Shown here: piece after piece, positions 9,118 through 18,767 of the stretch | Position numbering within the stretch: position 1 is the stretch's first letter | Layout of the letters: each line of letters starts with the position of its first letter | Assembly (NCBI GenBank): GCA_025056455.1 | Contig: JANWVY010000006.1 | Span: 186,001-250,000 of the forward strand | Length of the DNA stretch: 64,000 nt | Direction: 5' to 3' | Source of the DNA: Bryobacteraceae bacterium | Lineage (GTDB): Bacteria; Acidobacteriota; Terriglobia; Bryobacterales; Bryobacteraceae | The notes under the pieces: model-generated | Database searches by the model: none | What the model was told of the DNA's origin: nothing | Seen by the model: only the letters and a program-made list of their open reading frames with translations | Made by a program: the position numbers and the translations under genes

Positions 9118-9407
9118 TTCTTGTCGTCCTTCCTGAACATCTTCAACATGCGGTCGGTGATGAGGAAGCCGCTGACGATGTTAATCGTGGCGGTCACTAC
9201 AGCCAAGGTCCCTAAGACCTTACTGAGAACGGTCGCCTCACCCGAACCGGTGATCAGAATGGCGCCGACAACGGAAATCGCCGAGATGGCGTTGGTCAGC
9301 GACATCAAAGGTGTATGAAGCAATGGGGAAACCTTATGCACGAGCTCCAAGCCGAGGAATCCCGCCAGAACGAACACATAAATGCTAAGTTCCACTTCCA
9401 CGCTCAT
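9114..9407 (-). CDS. pntAb: NAD(P) transhydrogenase subunit alpha, membrane part
   Basis: Small membrane protein (97 residues) corresponding to the C-terminal membrane segment of the enterobacterial PntA. It has three to four hydrophobic helices, with the conserved HKVSPLLHTPLMSLTNAISA stretch and a DKK-rich C-terminal tail. The three-gene arrangement (PntAa, PntAb, PntB as separate proteins) is known from Rhodospirillum and many other bacteria. It overlaps both neighbours by 4 bases. Confidence 0.94.
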   Translation of the reverse strand: MSVEVELSIYVFVLAGFLGLELVHKVSPLLHTPLMSLTNAISAISVVGAILITGSGEATVLSKVLGTLAVVTATINIVSGFLITDRMLKMFRKDDKK

Positions 9408-10567
9408 GCTTGCACCGCCGTTTGCAGGAGAGAACGCACTTTCGGATGGACCACCTGGCCGCCTTCGGCAACCAGCGATTCGCGAATGATCTCATCCTCG
9501 AGATTGAGATGGATCTGTCCGTCTTTGATCATGTTTTTGAGGAAGGCGGCTAGGTTGCGCGAGTACATCATGCTCGCGTGATAGGGGACAGAAGAAGGCA
9601 AATTTACGGGTCCAAGGATTTGCACGCCGCCTTCCCAGACGGTTTCTCCGGCCCGCGTGAGCTCGCAGTTTCCGCCGCGTTCGGCGGCCAGATCGACAAT
9701 CACCGATCCGAGCGGCAAGGCGTGAACCATTTCTCTGGTGATCAGGACCGGGGCGCGGCGGCCAGGCACGGCGGCCGTGGTGATGACGACGTCTTGCTCT
9801 TTCAAGGCTACGGCCATTTGTTCGCGCTGGCGGCGATAATCGGCCTCGGAGAGCTCTCGCGCATATCCGCCCTCGCCTTCGCCTTTCGCCCCCCCGAGAT
9901 CAATTTGAAGAAATTTTGCTCCCAAACTTTCGATCTGTTCGCGGACGGCGGCGCGAACATCGTAGCCCATCACGACGGCTCCAAGGCGCCTGGCCGTGGC
10001 GATGGCCTGCAACCCGGCTACGCCCGCGCCAAGGACGAGAACGCGGGCAGCGGGCACCGTGCCTGCGGCCGTCATCATCATGGGAAACATGCGCGGCAAG
10101 GCGTGCGCCGCAATTAACACGGCTTTGTAACCAGCAATCGAGGCCATGGAGGAGAGCGCGTCCATGCTTTGCGCCCGTGTGATTCGAGGCACCAGTTCCA
10201 TGGCGAATAATCGGGCTCCGGTGGAAGCAATCTTCGCGGCAAACGCGGGCTCGGACAGAGGATCGCAAAAGCCAATTAGGGTGTGGTTCGAGTTCAGACC
10301 TTGCGTTTCGTTCACCCGCACGTGAAGAAGAATCTGAGCTTTTTCGCGTACTTGTTCAGCATTGTCGGCCCAGTTGACTCCTTTGGCAGAATATTCGCTA
10401 TCTGGAAAACCCGCCGCGGCGCCCGCGCCTTTTTCCATCCACACTTCAACACCCAGCTTGCTGAGGATGTCCAGCGCTTTTGGCGTCATGGCTACGCGGC
10501 GCTCCCCGGGCGCGGTTTCTTTCACCACTCCGACCTTCAATGACAAGCTCGGCTGAACCTCCTTCAA
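9404..10567 (-). CDS. pntAa: NAD(P) transhydrogenase subunit alpha, NAD-binding part
   Basis: Soluble NAD(H)-binding domain I of the transhydrogenase (387 residues). The Rossmann fold is marked by VLVLGAGVAGLQAIATARRLG at about residue 170; related alanine-dehydrogenase-like segments include VGVVKETAPGERRVAMTP at the N-terminus and LITREMVHALPLGSVIVDLA. It is first in the pntAa-pntAb-pntB unit. ATG 10567 begins the family-typical N-terminus after a short leader. Confidence 0.95.
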   Translation of the reverse strand: MKEVQPSLSLKVGVVKETAPGERRVAMTPKALDILSKLGVEVWMEKGAGAAAGFPDSEYSAKGVNWADNAEQVREKAQILLHVRVNETQGLNSNHTLIGFCDPLSEPAFAAKIASTGARLFAMELVPRITRAQSMDALSSMASIAGYKAVLIAAHALPRMFPMMMTAAGTVPAARVLVLGAGVAGLQAIATARRLGAVVMGYDVRAAVREQIESLGAKFLQIDLGGAKGEGEGGYARELSEADYRRQREQMAVALKEQDVVITTAAVPGRRAPVLITREMVHALPLGSVIVDLAAERGGNCELTRAGETVWEGGVQILGPVNLPSSVPYHASMMYSRNLAAFLKNMIKDGQIHLNLEDEIIRESLVAEGGQVVHPKVRSLLQTAVQA

Positions 10568-10684
10568 GTCGCGCGTTTACAGGGGCGCAATCTGGATCCG
10601 CGCATCAAACATCGATTTCAATCCTAGTGGTACGCCCCTTATTATCTTTCATTCCCCATCTTCTTTCATCTTGTGGCCGGCGGG

Positions 10685-11959
10685 TCACAGCACGCGCAAC
10701 AAATGATAGGTCTTTTTGCCCGAACGCAGCAAAATGGCCCCAGGCCACTCCATGTCTGCAGCAGTCACGGTTTTCCGCGTGGCGTCGACACGTTTGTTAT
10801 TGAGGTAAAACCCACCGCCTTCGATGAGCTTTCGCGCCGCGCCCTTGCTTTCTGCGATTCGCGTGCGAGTGAGGAGATCCGGCAAGGCGAGACCGGCTTC
10901 GAGTTCGGCGCGAGAAACCGTACTTGAGGGCACTTCCCGCGCCAGCAACTCCAGTGTTGCCTCGTCGGGAACAAGATCCGCTGAGCCAAACAAAAGGCGA
11001 GAGGCTTGTTCGACGGCGCGCAGGGCCTGCTCGCCGTGCACCATTCGCGTGCATTCGGCGGCCAGAACCTTCTGCGCAGTTCGCTCTTCCGGTTTCTCTC
11101 TGGTGATGGCGGCGAGTTCCTGAATTTGAGCGGGATCGAGAAACGTAAACAGCTTGAGGTAGGCGATGACGTCGGCATCGGCCGTTTGGATCCAGTATTG
11201 ATACAGCTGGTAGGGGCTGGTGAGGTTTTCGTCTAAATAGACCGCGCCCTCCTCGCTTTTGCCAAATTTTTTGCCGGTTGAGGTGGTCAGTAAGGGGAAG
11301 GTGATTCCTTCGGCCCGGCGTCTGAGCATCCGGCGCACCAAATCGGCGCCGGAGACGATGTTGCCCCATTGATCGCTGCCTCCCATTTGAATGGTGCAGT
11401 CGTACTCGCGGCATAAGTGCAGGAAGTCATAGGCCTGGAGCAGCATATAACTGAATTCGGTGTAAGAAATACCTTGATCACGGCCTTCCAGGCGGATGCG
11501 AACCGAGTCGCGCTTGACCATTTCGTTCACCGAAAAGTGTTTGCCAATGTCGCGTAAAAAGTCGATCAGTTTCAGCGAGCACAGCCAGTCGGCGTTGTTG
11601 AGCAGGAGGGCTCCTTGAGGCGGCGAGAAATCGAGGAAGCGCGCCAGCTGCTTGCGCATGCCTTCGCAGTTGGCCTGCACTTGTTCTGGGGTGAGCAGTG
11701 CCCGCTCGCTGGTTTTGCCGCTAGGATCGCCAATCAGCCCGGTGCCGCCGCCGACGAGAACAATGGGGCGATGCCCGGCGCGCTGCGCATGAGCCAAGCC
11801 CATGATCGGGATCAGACTGCCGAGATGGAGGCTTGCCGCCGTAGGGTCGAAGCCCACATAGAGCGTGCGCCGGGCTTCAAGCAAGTAGCGATCTAGGTCC
11901 TCGCTGGTGGTTTGCGCCAGAAACCCACGCCAGCGAAATTCTGCCATCAAGTCCTTCAT
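10685..11959 (-). CDS. tyrS: Tyrosyl-tRNA synthetase
   Basis: Class I aminoacyl-tRNA synthetase charging tRNA-Tyr in the cytosol. The HIGH-like motif is HLGS (in DPTAASLHLGSLIP) and the KMSKS-like motif is KFGKS. The tyrosine-binding region includes the QMGGSDQWGNI stretch. A C-terminal S4 RNA-binding domain contains SKGAARKLIEGGGFYLNNKR. The open frame extends upstream to a GTG at 11983. I chose ATG 11959 because MKDLMAEFRWRGF matches the usual family start; ATG 11947, with AAGGA just upstream, is an alternative. About 424 residues, normal length. Confidence 0.95.
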   Translation of the reverse strand: MKDLMAEFRWRGFLAQTTSEDLDRYLLEARRTLYVGFDPTAASLHLGSLIPIMGLAHAQRAGHRPIVLVGGGTGLIGDPSGKTSERALLTPEQVQANCEGMRKQLARFLDFSPPQGALLLNNADWLCSLKLIDFLRDIGKHFSVNEMVKRDSVRIRLEGRDQGISYTEFSYMLLQAYDFLHLCREYDCTIQMGGSDQWGNIVSGADLVRRMLRRRAEGITFPLLTTSTGKKFGKSEEGAVYLDENLTSPYQLYQYWIQTADADVIAYLKLFTFLDPAQIQELAAITREKPEERTAQKVLAAECTRMVHGEQALRAVEQASRLLFGSADLVPDEATLELLAREVPSSTVSRAELEAGLALPDLLTRTRIAESKGAARKLIEGGGFYLNNKRVDATRKTVTAADMEWPGAILLRSGKKTYHLLRVL

Positions 11960-12022
11960 GGGAGAACTTTTAGTATCGCCCACAGAGGAGGCAGGATCGA
12001 TTGCCGGAGCGGGCCAGTCGAC

Positions 12023-12478
12023 TTAAATGTAGGCGATGACGTCGATCTCGACTAGGGAGTTGCCGGGGATGCCTCCTGCGGCGGCGATGGTGGTTCGCAC
12101 GGGGGGCTCTGGCCCGAAGCGACCAAGAAAGACTTCGTTCATGGCCTGGTAGTCTTTGAGGTCATTGAGGTAAACATTGCACTTTAGCACCTTCTCCATC
12201 GAGGAGCCGCACTCTTCTAACCGTTTTTGGATTTCATCGAGTACGTGCTTGGTGTGGGCCTTGATGTCGCCTTCAAAATGGGCGCCAATTCCCGCAATAA
12301 AGAGCAAGTTACCGTAGGAGACGGCGCCGCTAAACAAAGGTGTTTTTTCTGGCTTCTTGCCATTGCGATAATGCACCCGTTTTTGGGGTTTGTTTTGAGC
12401 CTTCGCCGCTGGACTCGCAGCGACAGTAGCGCCGCCAGCCAGACTTGCGGCTAGGAATTTTCTGCGACTGTTGGGCAT
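12023..12478 (-). CDS. Exported RidA/YjgF/YER057c family protein
   Basis: The C-terminal 120 residues form a RidA domain: GNLLFIAGIGAHFEGD, the mid-domain NVYLNDLKDYQAMNEVF and the ending PVRTTIAAAGGIPGNSLVEIDVIAY, which keeps the Arg and Glu used by imine-hydrolysing members. Unusually, the N-terminus reads MPNSRRKFLAASLAGGA and ends AKA, a twin-arginine-type signal peptide. The ATG at 12478 is chosen over upstream ATGs at 12505 and 12496 because a perfect GAGGAGG lies 4 bases before it. RidA proteins are usually cytosolic and remove reactive enamines; the exported role here is unknown. Confidence 0.85.
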   Translation of the reverse strand: MPNSRRKFLAASLAGGATVAASPAAKAQNKPQKRVHYRNGKKPEKTPLFSGAVSYGNLLFIAGIGAHFEGDIKAHTKHVLDEIQKRLEECGSSMEKVLKCNVYLNDLKDYQAMNEVFLGRFGPEPPVRTTIAAAGGIPGNSLVEIDVIAYI

Positions 12479-12482
12479 GAAT

Positions 12483-12489
12483 CCTCCTC
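12483..12489 (-). promoter_or_regulatory. Shine-Dalgarno site that sets the RidA-like start
   Basis: GAGGAGG on the minus strand sits 4 bases before ATG 12478. It decides against the two upstream in-frame ATGs and places the twin-arginine motif close to the N-terminus. Confidence 0.7.
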
Positions 12490-12626
12490 GCCGCATGATA
12501 CGCAATTTCTAGCATGCCGGGCTTGGAAGGAGGGTCGAGGCGTAGCCGCTTGGAGGCTTCCCCATACGGTAGTCGCGTTGCCGCTCCAGCGGGCGGTGGT
12601 TTGAATTCGCTAGGATCGGCTAAGGC

Positions 12627-15017
12627 ATGGGTGAGCCGGGTATCGAGCCTGTGGCATCGCTGCTTGGACGGGAGTGTCATCCGCTTGACGTGTTCTTCCG
12701 TCCGCGGTCAGTGGCTGTCGTTGGTGCTAGTGAAGCGCCGGGCAGCGTCGGACGGGCGACGTTTTGGAATCTCATCAGCTCACCCTTTGGCGGAGTGGTC
12801 TATCCTGTTCATCCCAAGCGCAATAGCGTCTTAGGGGTCAAGGCTTACTCTTCTGTCCTCAAGATTGCCGAAGCGATTGATCTGGCGGTGATTGCTACGC
12901 CAGCTCAGGCGGTCCCTGGCGTCATCCGGGAATGTGTTGAGGCAGGCGTCAAGGGAGCGATTATCCTCGCCGCCGGCTTTCGCGAGCTCGGGCCGGCGGG
13001 ACTCGCGCTGGAACAGCAAGTCGTGGAGGAAGCGCGCAAAGGTGCTCTGCGGATCGTGGGGCCGAATTGCTTGGGAGTGATGTCGCCGGTGACGGGCCTA
13101 AACGCCACCTTCGCCTCCTGCATGGCGCGGCCAGGCAGCGTCGCCTTTTTGAGCCAAAGTGGAGCCCTGTGCACGGCTGTGCTGGATTGGGGTCGGAGGG
13201 AGATGGTGGGCTTCAGCGCATTTGTGTCGACCGGCTCCATGGCTGACCTTGGCTGGGGCGATTGGATTGAGTATCTCGGGCAGGACCCTTCAACGCGCAG
13301 CATCTTGATTTACATGGAGTCGGTTGGCGATCCGGGCGGATTTCTCTCCGCCGCACGCGAGGTGTCTTTCGGCAAGCCCATCCTGGTGATTAAAGCGGGG
13401 CGGACTGCTGGGGGAGCAAAGGCCGCCGCTGCGCACACGGGGGCGCAAGCAGGAAATGACGAGGTTGTGGACGCGGCTCTGCGACGTTGCGGGGTTCTCC
13501 GTGTGCACCAGCTTTCCGAGCTCTTCTACATGGCCGAGGTTCTTGGCAAACAGCCCCGTCCACGCGGCAAACGGCTCGCGATTGTCACCAACGCGGGAGG
13601 CCCAGGCGTGCTTGCCGCCGATGCTCTCATCCGCGCAGGGGGAGAACTCGCGCCGCTCGCTGAGGAAACGCAGCGACAGCTCAACGAAGCGTTACCTCCC
13701 GAGTGGAGCCATAACAACCCAGTTGACATTCTCGGGGACGCCCCGCCAGAACGATTCGCCAAGGCGATTGAGATTGTTGCGAAGGATCCGAACACCGACG
13801 GAGTCCTGGCGGTTCTTGCGCCACAGGCAGCCACCGACGCGACTAGGACGGCGGAACAGTTAAGGCCCTTCGCCCGTCTTTCCGGGAAACCGTTTCTGGC
13901 CAGCTGGATGGGCGCCTGCGAGGTTGCCAGCGGAGCGAGCATCTTGCAAGCTGCTGACATCCCTACGTTTCCCTATCCGGACACGGCGGCCCGCATGTTC
14001 TTATACATGTGGGCGCACCATGAAAATCTTCGCGCCATTTATGAAACTCCTGCGCTCGAGCCCACGCAAGGGGATTTGCCCCCGGGTGATCCGCGGACGC
14101 TGCTGGAAGGCAAAGAAGTGCTGAGTGAGGCCGAGATCCAGCAGCTTGTGGACGCCTATGCGTTGCGGTTGCCGGTTGGGTGCAAGCTCACGGTTGGCAG
14201 TTTTGTTGATGAACAATTTGGGCCAGCTCTTTTTGTGGAGAGCTCTGCTGGGCGGCGCGCGGTCGGCTTGCCGCCCCTCACGACTACGCTGGCGGGATTG
14301 ATGCTAGACCAGCTGGGAGGCCTAGATGCTCCGCGGCAATCCATGGAGCAAATTCTGGTGCGCTTGGGGCGGATGGTGGTGGAGCAACCGCGAATTGAGA
14401 GATGCCGCCTCTCTGCGCGCGAGGCACAGATTGTGCTTCATCCTTCAAGCAAAGCGTTCGATTCGCTGCCCAAGCCAGCCATCCGTCCTTATCCGCTGGA
14501 ATATGTCGATACCTGGAAGATGAAAAACGGCGAGACCGTCATCATCCGTCCCATCCGGCCTGAGGATGAGCCTCTAATTGCTCGCTTTCATGAAACGTTG
14601 AGTGAGCGCACGGTCTACTTTCGCTACCTATCGGCGCTCAAACTTTCCACCCGGATTGCACACGAGCGGCTAGTGCGCATCTGCTTTATTGATTATGCGC
14701 GCCAAATTGCTCTGGTCGTGGAATGGCAAAATCGCATCATTGCTGTAGCCCGTCTTTATAAGGATCCGCAAGCCTACGCCCGAGGTCGACGGGAGGCCGA
14801 GTTTGCCCTTGTGGTAAGCGATGAGTTCCAAGGACTGGGCCTTGGCAAGGAACTTCTGCGGCGGATCCTCGACATTGCGCGAAAAGAGGGAGTGGAGACC
14901 TTGTTTGGCGAGATTTCGGCGGAGAATCAACGCATGCAAGCCATTTGCCGCGCCATCGGATTTCGCATCCGCCGCGATTTTACCGATACGACGGTGATTG
15001 CGACGCTGCAGCTTTAG
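12627..15017 (+). CDS. NDP-forming acyl-CoA synthetase-like / GNAT acetyltransferase fusion (Pat-like)
   Basis: This 796-residue protein has a CoA-binding domain (about 20-130, start [11 protein letters not shown]), succinyl-CoA-ligase-like domains (about 140-460, with VGPNCLGV and the AHTGA motif around His270), a short ATP-grasp remnant (about 498-605) and a C-terminal GNAT domain (about 635-796, acetyl-CoA loop GLGLGK at 736-741). The order matches the protein lysine acetyltransferase Pat/YfiQ family. The N-terminal half of ATP-grasp (about 75 residues) seems missing: YALRLP runs almost directly into [10 protein letters not shown]. Loss of synthetase activity is therefore likely, and an acetyltransferase role is more plausible. 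GTG 12651 is an alternative start. Confidence 0.85.
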   Translation: MGEPGIEPVASLLGRECHPLDVFFRPRSVAVVGASEAPGSVGRATFWNLISSPFGGVVYPVHPKRNSVLGVKAYSSVLKIAEAIDLAVIATPAQAVPGVIRECVEAGVKGAIILAAGFRELGPAGLALEQQVVEEARKGALRIVGPNCLGVMSPVTGLNATFASCMARPGSVAFLSQSGALCTAVLDWGRREMVGFSAFVSTGSMADLGWGDWIEYLGQDPSTRSILIYMESVGDPGGFLSAAREVSFGKPILVIKAGRTAGGAKAAAAHTGAQAGNDEVVDAALRRCGVLRVHQLSELFYMAEVLGKQPRPRGKRLAIVTNAGGPGVLAADALIRAGGELAPLAEETQRQLNEALPPEWSHNNPVDILGDAPPERFAKAIEIVAKDPNTDGVLAVLAPQAATDATRTAEQLRPFARLSGKPFLASWMGACEVASGASILQAADIPTFPYPDTAARMFLYMWAHHENLRAIYETPALEPTQGDLPPGDPRTLLEGKEVLSEAEIQQLVDAYALRLPVGCKLTVGSFVDEQFGPALFVESSAGRRAVGLPPLTTTLAGLMLDQLGGLDAPRQSMEQILVRLGRMVVEQPRIERCRLSAREAQIVLHPSSKAFDSLPKPAIRPYPLEYVDTWKMKNGETVIIRPIRPEDEPLIARFHETLSERTVYFRYLSALKLSTRIAHERLVRICFIDYARQIALVVEWQNRIIAVARLYKDPQAYARGRREAEFALVVSDEFQGLGLGKELLRRILDIARKEGVETLFGEISAENQRMQAICRAIGFRIRRDFTDTTVIATLQL

Positions 15018-15817
15018 CGCCCGGTAAAGCGCGGTTCTCGCTTCTCGAGAAAGTGAGCCACCCCTTCCTTGAAATCTTCGCAATCCAAGCTTTCCAACAT
15101 TTCCTGAATGGCGAGATCCATGGCCTGATCGAGGGTTTGCGACTGAGCAGCGTAGATCTGCCGCTTCATGATGCGGAGCGAGCGGGGGGAAACCGTTGTA
15201 GCCAGCTCGCGGGCGAAGCTCTGGACCGCAGCGACAAAACCTTCGTCGGGCAAAAGGCGGTGCACCAAGCCCAGTTCGAGCGCCTCCCGCGCTTCCACTT
15301 TGCGGGAAGTGAACATTAGCTCGAGCGCCTTGGGCAGGCCAATCAGCCGCGGCAAAATCCAGGCTAAGCCGTACTCCGCAATGAGACCACGCCGCGAGAA
15401 GATGACATTGAAGCTAGCGGATTCAGAAGCAAAGCGGAAGTCGCAATACAGCGGGATGACAAAGCCCAAGCCAACCGCCGGTCCATGAATCGCGGCCAGG
15501 AGCGGTTTCGGAATCGAAAGTAGCCAGGAGTGCTGGCGCTGGCTGTTTTGAGCTTCCGCGCCGCTCACCTTGCGATGCTCTGCGGGCTGGCCGCTCTCGG
15601 CCACCGAACGCAGCAAGCTCAAGTCCGCGCCTGCACAAAAGCCCCGGCCAGCGCCGGTAATTACAATTGCCCGCACCCGCTCATCCTCGCTGGCCGAGCG
15701 TAGGGCAGCGTTGAACTCTTCCTCCATTTGGCGGGTCCAAGCATTTAAGCGGTCTGGACGGTTCAAGGTGACCGTGGCCACCCAATCTGTGACATCGTAG
15801 AGAATTTGTTCGTACAT
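15014..15817 (-). CDS. Enoyl-CoA hydratase/isomerase family protein
   Basis: Crotonase-fold protein of 267 residues. The oxyanion-hole segments are [14 protein letters not shown] and [20 protein letters not shown]; the downstream helix [21 protein letters not shown] is typical of hydratases and isomerases acting on acyl-CoA. The exact substrate cannot be read from the sequence. Its 3' end overlaps the convergent acyl-CoA synthetase/GNAT gene by 4 bases. The SDR gene lies 51 bases upstream on the same strand, so a short lipid-related transcription unit is possible. Confidence 0.9.
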   Translation of the reverse strand: MYEQILYDVTDWVATVTLNRPDRLNAWTRQMEEEFNAALRSASEDERVRAIVITGAGRGFCAGADLSLLRSVAESGQPAEHRKVSGAEAQNSQRQHSWLLSIPKPLLAAIHGPAVGLGFVIPLYCDFRFASESASFNVIFSRRGLIAEYGLAWILPRLIGLPKALELMFTSRKVEAREALELGLVHRLLPDEGFVAAVQSFARELATTVSPRSLRIMKRQIYAAQSQTLDQAMDLAIQEMLESLDCEDFKEGVAHFLEKREPRFTGR

Positions 15818-15868
15818 CTGAGCGTTGTCCCTGCTGGTTCGACTACCATAGCACTGCGGGGGGCGGGC

Positions 15869-16651
15869 TTAAAGGCGGCCGCGTGTATGCGGCGAGTTGG
15901 CTTGCAGGATCATCCGTAGCGCGAAGGGGAGTTTTGTAAGCACGGCTACAAGAAACCGGTAGCGCCAGCCGGGAATCACGCAAACTTGGCCCCGGTCGAG
16001 CCCTTCAAGCGACGCCCGCACGACCTCTTCGGCCTGCATCCACCAGGAGCGAGGGACTGCGTTACGATCCACGCCCATCACATCGTGAAACTCGGTGTAG
16101 GTGAATCCAGGACAGAGAGCTTGGACTTTGACTGGGCTTTTCCGGGCGCGCAGCTCGAGTGCGAGACCTTCGCTAAAGGCGAGCATCCAAGCTTTCGTTG
16201 CGCAATAGCTGACGTTGGCGGGGCTGCGGGCGAAAGCGGCCACTGAGGCCACGTTGATGATGCCCCCTTGACCTTGGCGCACTAGGTTGTTGAGGGCGGC
16301 GTGCGTCAACCTCACCGCCGCCATCACATGGAGTTCGTGCATGGCGAGCTGGCCTTGAAGCTCTGCTTCCCAAAACAAGCGCGTCGTTCCGAATCCTGCG
16401 TTGTTCACCAAGAGGGCTAACCGTGGTTCTTGGCTCAGACGCTGCGCGAGGATCTCTTGCTCCGAGCGCAGGGTCAGGTCTGAGCGAATCAACTCGCAGT
16501 GGACTGACAACTGGCGGGCCAGCTGTTCAAGCCTCTCCCTCCGCCGCGCAATCAAAACCAGGTCGTAGCCGCGGGCAGCAAGCTGCCGGGCGAACTCCGA
16601 CCCGAGTCCACTCGAGGCGCCTGTAATCCACGCCACTGGTCGATCGGCCAT
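15869..16651 (-). CDS. Short-chain dehydrogenase/reductase
   Basis: Classical SDR of 260 residues. The cofactor motif TGASSGLGSEFARQLA and the following ARRRERLEQLA suggest NADP preference, from the basic residues after strand 2. NNAG, the active-site Ser in INVASVAAF and YxxxK as YCATK are all present. The C-terminus ends with a hydrophobic segment (RYRFLVAVLTKLPFALRMI), as in members that act on lipids or sterols. The substrate is unknown. It lies between the DtxR-like regulator gene and an enoyl-CoA hydratase gene, all on the minus strand. Confidence 0.9.
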   Translation of the reverse strand: MADRPVAWITGASSGLGSEFARQLAARGYDLVLIARRRERLEQLARQLSVHCELIRSDLTLRSEQEILAQRLSQEPRLALLVNNAGFGTTRLFWEAELQGQLAMHELHVMAAVRLTHAALNNLVRQGQGGIINVASVAAFARSPANVSYCATKAWMLAFSEGLALELRARKSPVKVQALCPGFTYTEFHDVMGVDRNAVPRSWWMQAEEVVRASLEGLDRGQVCVIPGWRYRFLVAVLTKLPFALRMILQANSPHTRGRL

Positions 16652-16717
16652 CGCTTCAGTTTAGAGGATTTCGCGGATTGGACCGAACGGCGCCGGGTGG
16701 GCGAGGGGCTTGGTCCT

Positions 16718-17380
16718 TCAAGAGGTGAGGGGAGCCACCCACACCCGGCTAGAGGCCGCATCTCCGAGTTGGACCCTGTCGCTTTTGACTTCCAGAGTGA
16801 CGGTCTCGTCGTAGTTTTTGCGGATCATGCGCACGCGCGCGCCGGGATGGATGCCGAGGCCGTCCAGAAACTCAAGCAGTTCTCGGTCCCGCTCGAAGAC
16901 GCTCATCACGCGCGCGTCACGATCGGGCGAAAGCTCGGAAAGGGGCAACCAGCCGCGGCGGCGGCGCTCTTCCGGCGTGTCCATCCCGATCCGGTTGCCG
17001 TGCGGGCAGGCTTCTGCTGGCCCGAGCTTATCGAGGAGTTTCCGCTCAAAGTCGGCGGACACGGCATGCTCGAGTTGCTCGGCCTCCTCGTGCACCTTGA
17101 ACCATTCCATGCCAAAGATTTCCGTCAGCATCCGTTCGATCAGGTGATGGCGGTTTAGCAACTTGTTGGCAATCTCGCGGCCTGAGGGCGTCAGGCGAAG
17201 CTGCCCGTCTGGCTCCACCAGGATCAAACCATCACGCTTGAGCCGTTTGATGGCCATGGTGACCGCCGGCGGCGAGACTTTGAGCCAGCGCGCCAACGTA
17301 GCGGCAATCACGACTTCCCCTTCACTCTCCGCTTCTGCGATCGCCTTCAAATAGTTCTCTTTGGAAATTGTGATCCTCAC
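16718..17380 (-). CDS. DtxR/MntR-family metal-dependent transcriptional regulator
   Basis: This 220-residue protein has an N-terminal winged helix-turn-helix (LARWLKVSPPAVTMAIKRL), a metal-binding dimerisation domain (RHHLIERMLTEIFG, KVHEEAEQLEHAVS, CPHGNRIG) and a C-terminal FeoA/SH3-like domain from about 145. The Cys, His and Glu residues in these segments match the metal ligands of the family, which represses uptake genes when Mn or Fe is bound. It starts at GTG 17380 with GAAGG just upstream. No metal transporter is adjacent, so the target genes are elsewhere or it regulates itself. Confidence 0.9.
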   Translation of the reverse strand: MRITISKENYLKAIAEAESEGEVVIAATLARWLKVSPPAVTMAIKRLKRDGLILVEPDGQLRLTPSGREIANKLLNRHHLIERMLTEIFGMEWFKVHEEAEQLEHAVSADFERKLLDKLGPAEACPHGNRIGMDTPEERRRRGWLPLSELSPDRDARVMSVFERDRELLEFLDGLGIHPGARVRMIRKNYDETVTLEVKSDRVQLGDAASSRVWVAPLTS

Positions 17381-17508
17381 GCCTTCTTTCCCTCATTCTA
17401 CGATGGGCAGGGCCGGTTCTTGGTCCCGGTCAGGTTTTCGGTTTGGGAACCCCTGAGAGGCGGGGTTCGCGGTATAGTCAAGCAGTTGCAAGCGGATGCA
17501 ACGGCCAG

Positions 17509-18726
17509 GTGAAATTGCTCGTGGTCACCATTCAACACATTTCCAAAGTCTATTGCCTGTATCGAAGACCGCTAGACCGACTGGTTGAAGCGCTGCCGTT
17601 TTTTGGCCAGCCTCGCCACACCAAGTTTTGGGCCCTGCGCGACGTCAGTTTCGAGGTTGAGCGGGGGGAAATTGTGAGCGTGGTCGGGCCAAACGGATCT
17701 GGCAAAAGCACGCTGCTACAGATTGTGAGCGGGATTCTGCAACCCACGAGCGGGCGAGTCCTGACCCAGGGTCGCATGGCCGCTTTGCTCGAGCTCGGGG
17801 CGGGTTTTAATCCCGAATTTAGCGGCCGCGAAAATGTTTTTCTCAGCGGGGAAATTCTCGGACTTTCGCGGCGCGAAATGGAGCGCGCCTTCCCGAAAAT
17901 CGCCGCGTTTGCGGAACTTGGCGACTTCATGGACCGCCCAGTGAAGGAGTACTCAAGCGGGATGTACGTGCGGTTGGCGTTCTCCACGGCGATTCACGTC
18001 GAGCCCGATGTTTTGATCGTGGACGAGGCTTTGTCTGTCGGTGACGCAATCTTCGCCAGCCGGTGCATCAAAAAGTTTGAAGAACTCAAAGCGCGCAAGG
18101 TGACGGTTTTATTTGTTTCGCATGATCTCGGTTTGGTGAAGCGGCTGTCGAACCGGGCCGTGCTGTTGCTAAACGGCGAAGTAGCGGCGCTAGGCTCTGC
18201 CAGTGACGTCGTCAACCGTTACGTTGGACTGGTGCACGAGCGTGAGCGGAAACACGAGCTTGAGGGACGAGCGGAGGACTTCGGTAGTTTCCGCCACGGG
18301 GATGGGACCAGCCGGATTGAAGCCATTTGGATTTTGAACAGCCGCGGCGAGCCAGCCGCCGTGGTGCGGCGCGGAGAAACAGTGACCATTCGCCTGCGGG
18401 CTCGCTTCCATGCTCGTTCGCAGCAGCCCATGGTGGGTCTGCTGATCCGCAACCGCCTGGGAATGGACATCTTTGGCACGAATTCGAGGATTGAGGGAGT
18501 GGATCTCGGAAAGTTTCAACCCGGTGAATTGCTAGAATTGGACTTCACGTTTGAGTGCTGGTTGGCGCGCAACGAATACACGGTGACCGTCGCTACGCAA
18601 CATGCCGACGGGGCCAGCCAGGACTGGGTGGATGACGCGCTCAGCTTTCGCGTGGCTGATCCGAGAGACATTGCTGGCGTTGTGGATTTGCGCGCGACGG
18701 TGAGCTGGCGCCGGGTGTTGGACTAG
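17509..18726 (+). CDS. Wzt-like polysaccharide ABC transporter ATP-binding protein
   Basis: ABC ATPase with Walker A GPNGSGKST, signature EYSSGMYVRLAFS, Walker B VLIVDEALS and H-loop FVSHD. A C-terminal domain of about 150 residues (from about 255) resembles the carbohydrate-binding Wzt C-terminal domain of O-antigen or teichoic-acid exporters. The open frame reaches back to 17443, but the first 22 residues look non-native and a TATAGT box lies at 17472-17477. GTG 17509 is therefore chosen (405 residues). The partner permease (Wzm type) is not next to it, which is unusual. Confidence 0.88.
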   Translation: MKLLVVTIQHISKVYCLYRRPLDRLVEALPFFGQPRHTKFWALRDVSFEVERGEIVSVVGPNGSGKSTLLQIVSGILQPTSGRVLTQGRMAALLELGAGFNPEFSGRENVFLSGEILGLSRREMERAFPKIAAFAELGDFMDRPVKEYSSGMYVRLAFSTAIHVEPDVLIVDEALSVGDAIFASRCIKKFEELKARKVTVLFVSHDLGLVKRLSNRAVLLLNGEVAALGSASDVVNRYVGLVHERERKHELEGRAEDFGSFRHGDGTSRIEAIWILNSRGEPAAVVRRGETVTIRLRARFHARSQQPMVGLLIRNRLGMDIFGTNSRIEGVDLGKFQPGELLELDFTFECWLARNEYTVTVATQHADGASQDWVDDALSFRVADPRDIAGVVDLRATVSWRRVLD

Positions 18727-18767
18727 ATGATCAGGGAAACGATGGCAGGAGGGGCCAAGAAAGCGCG

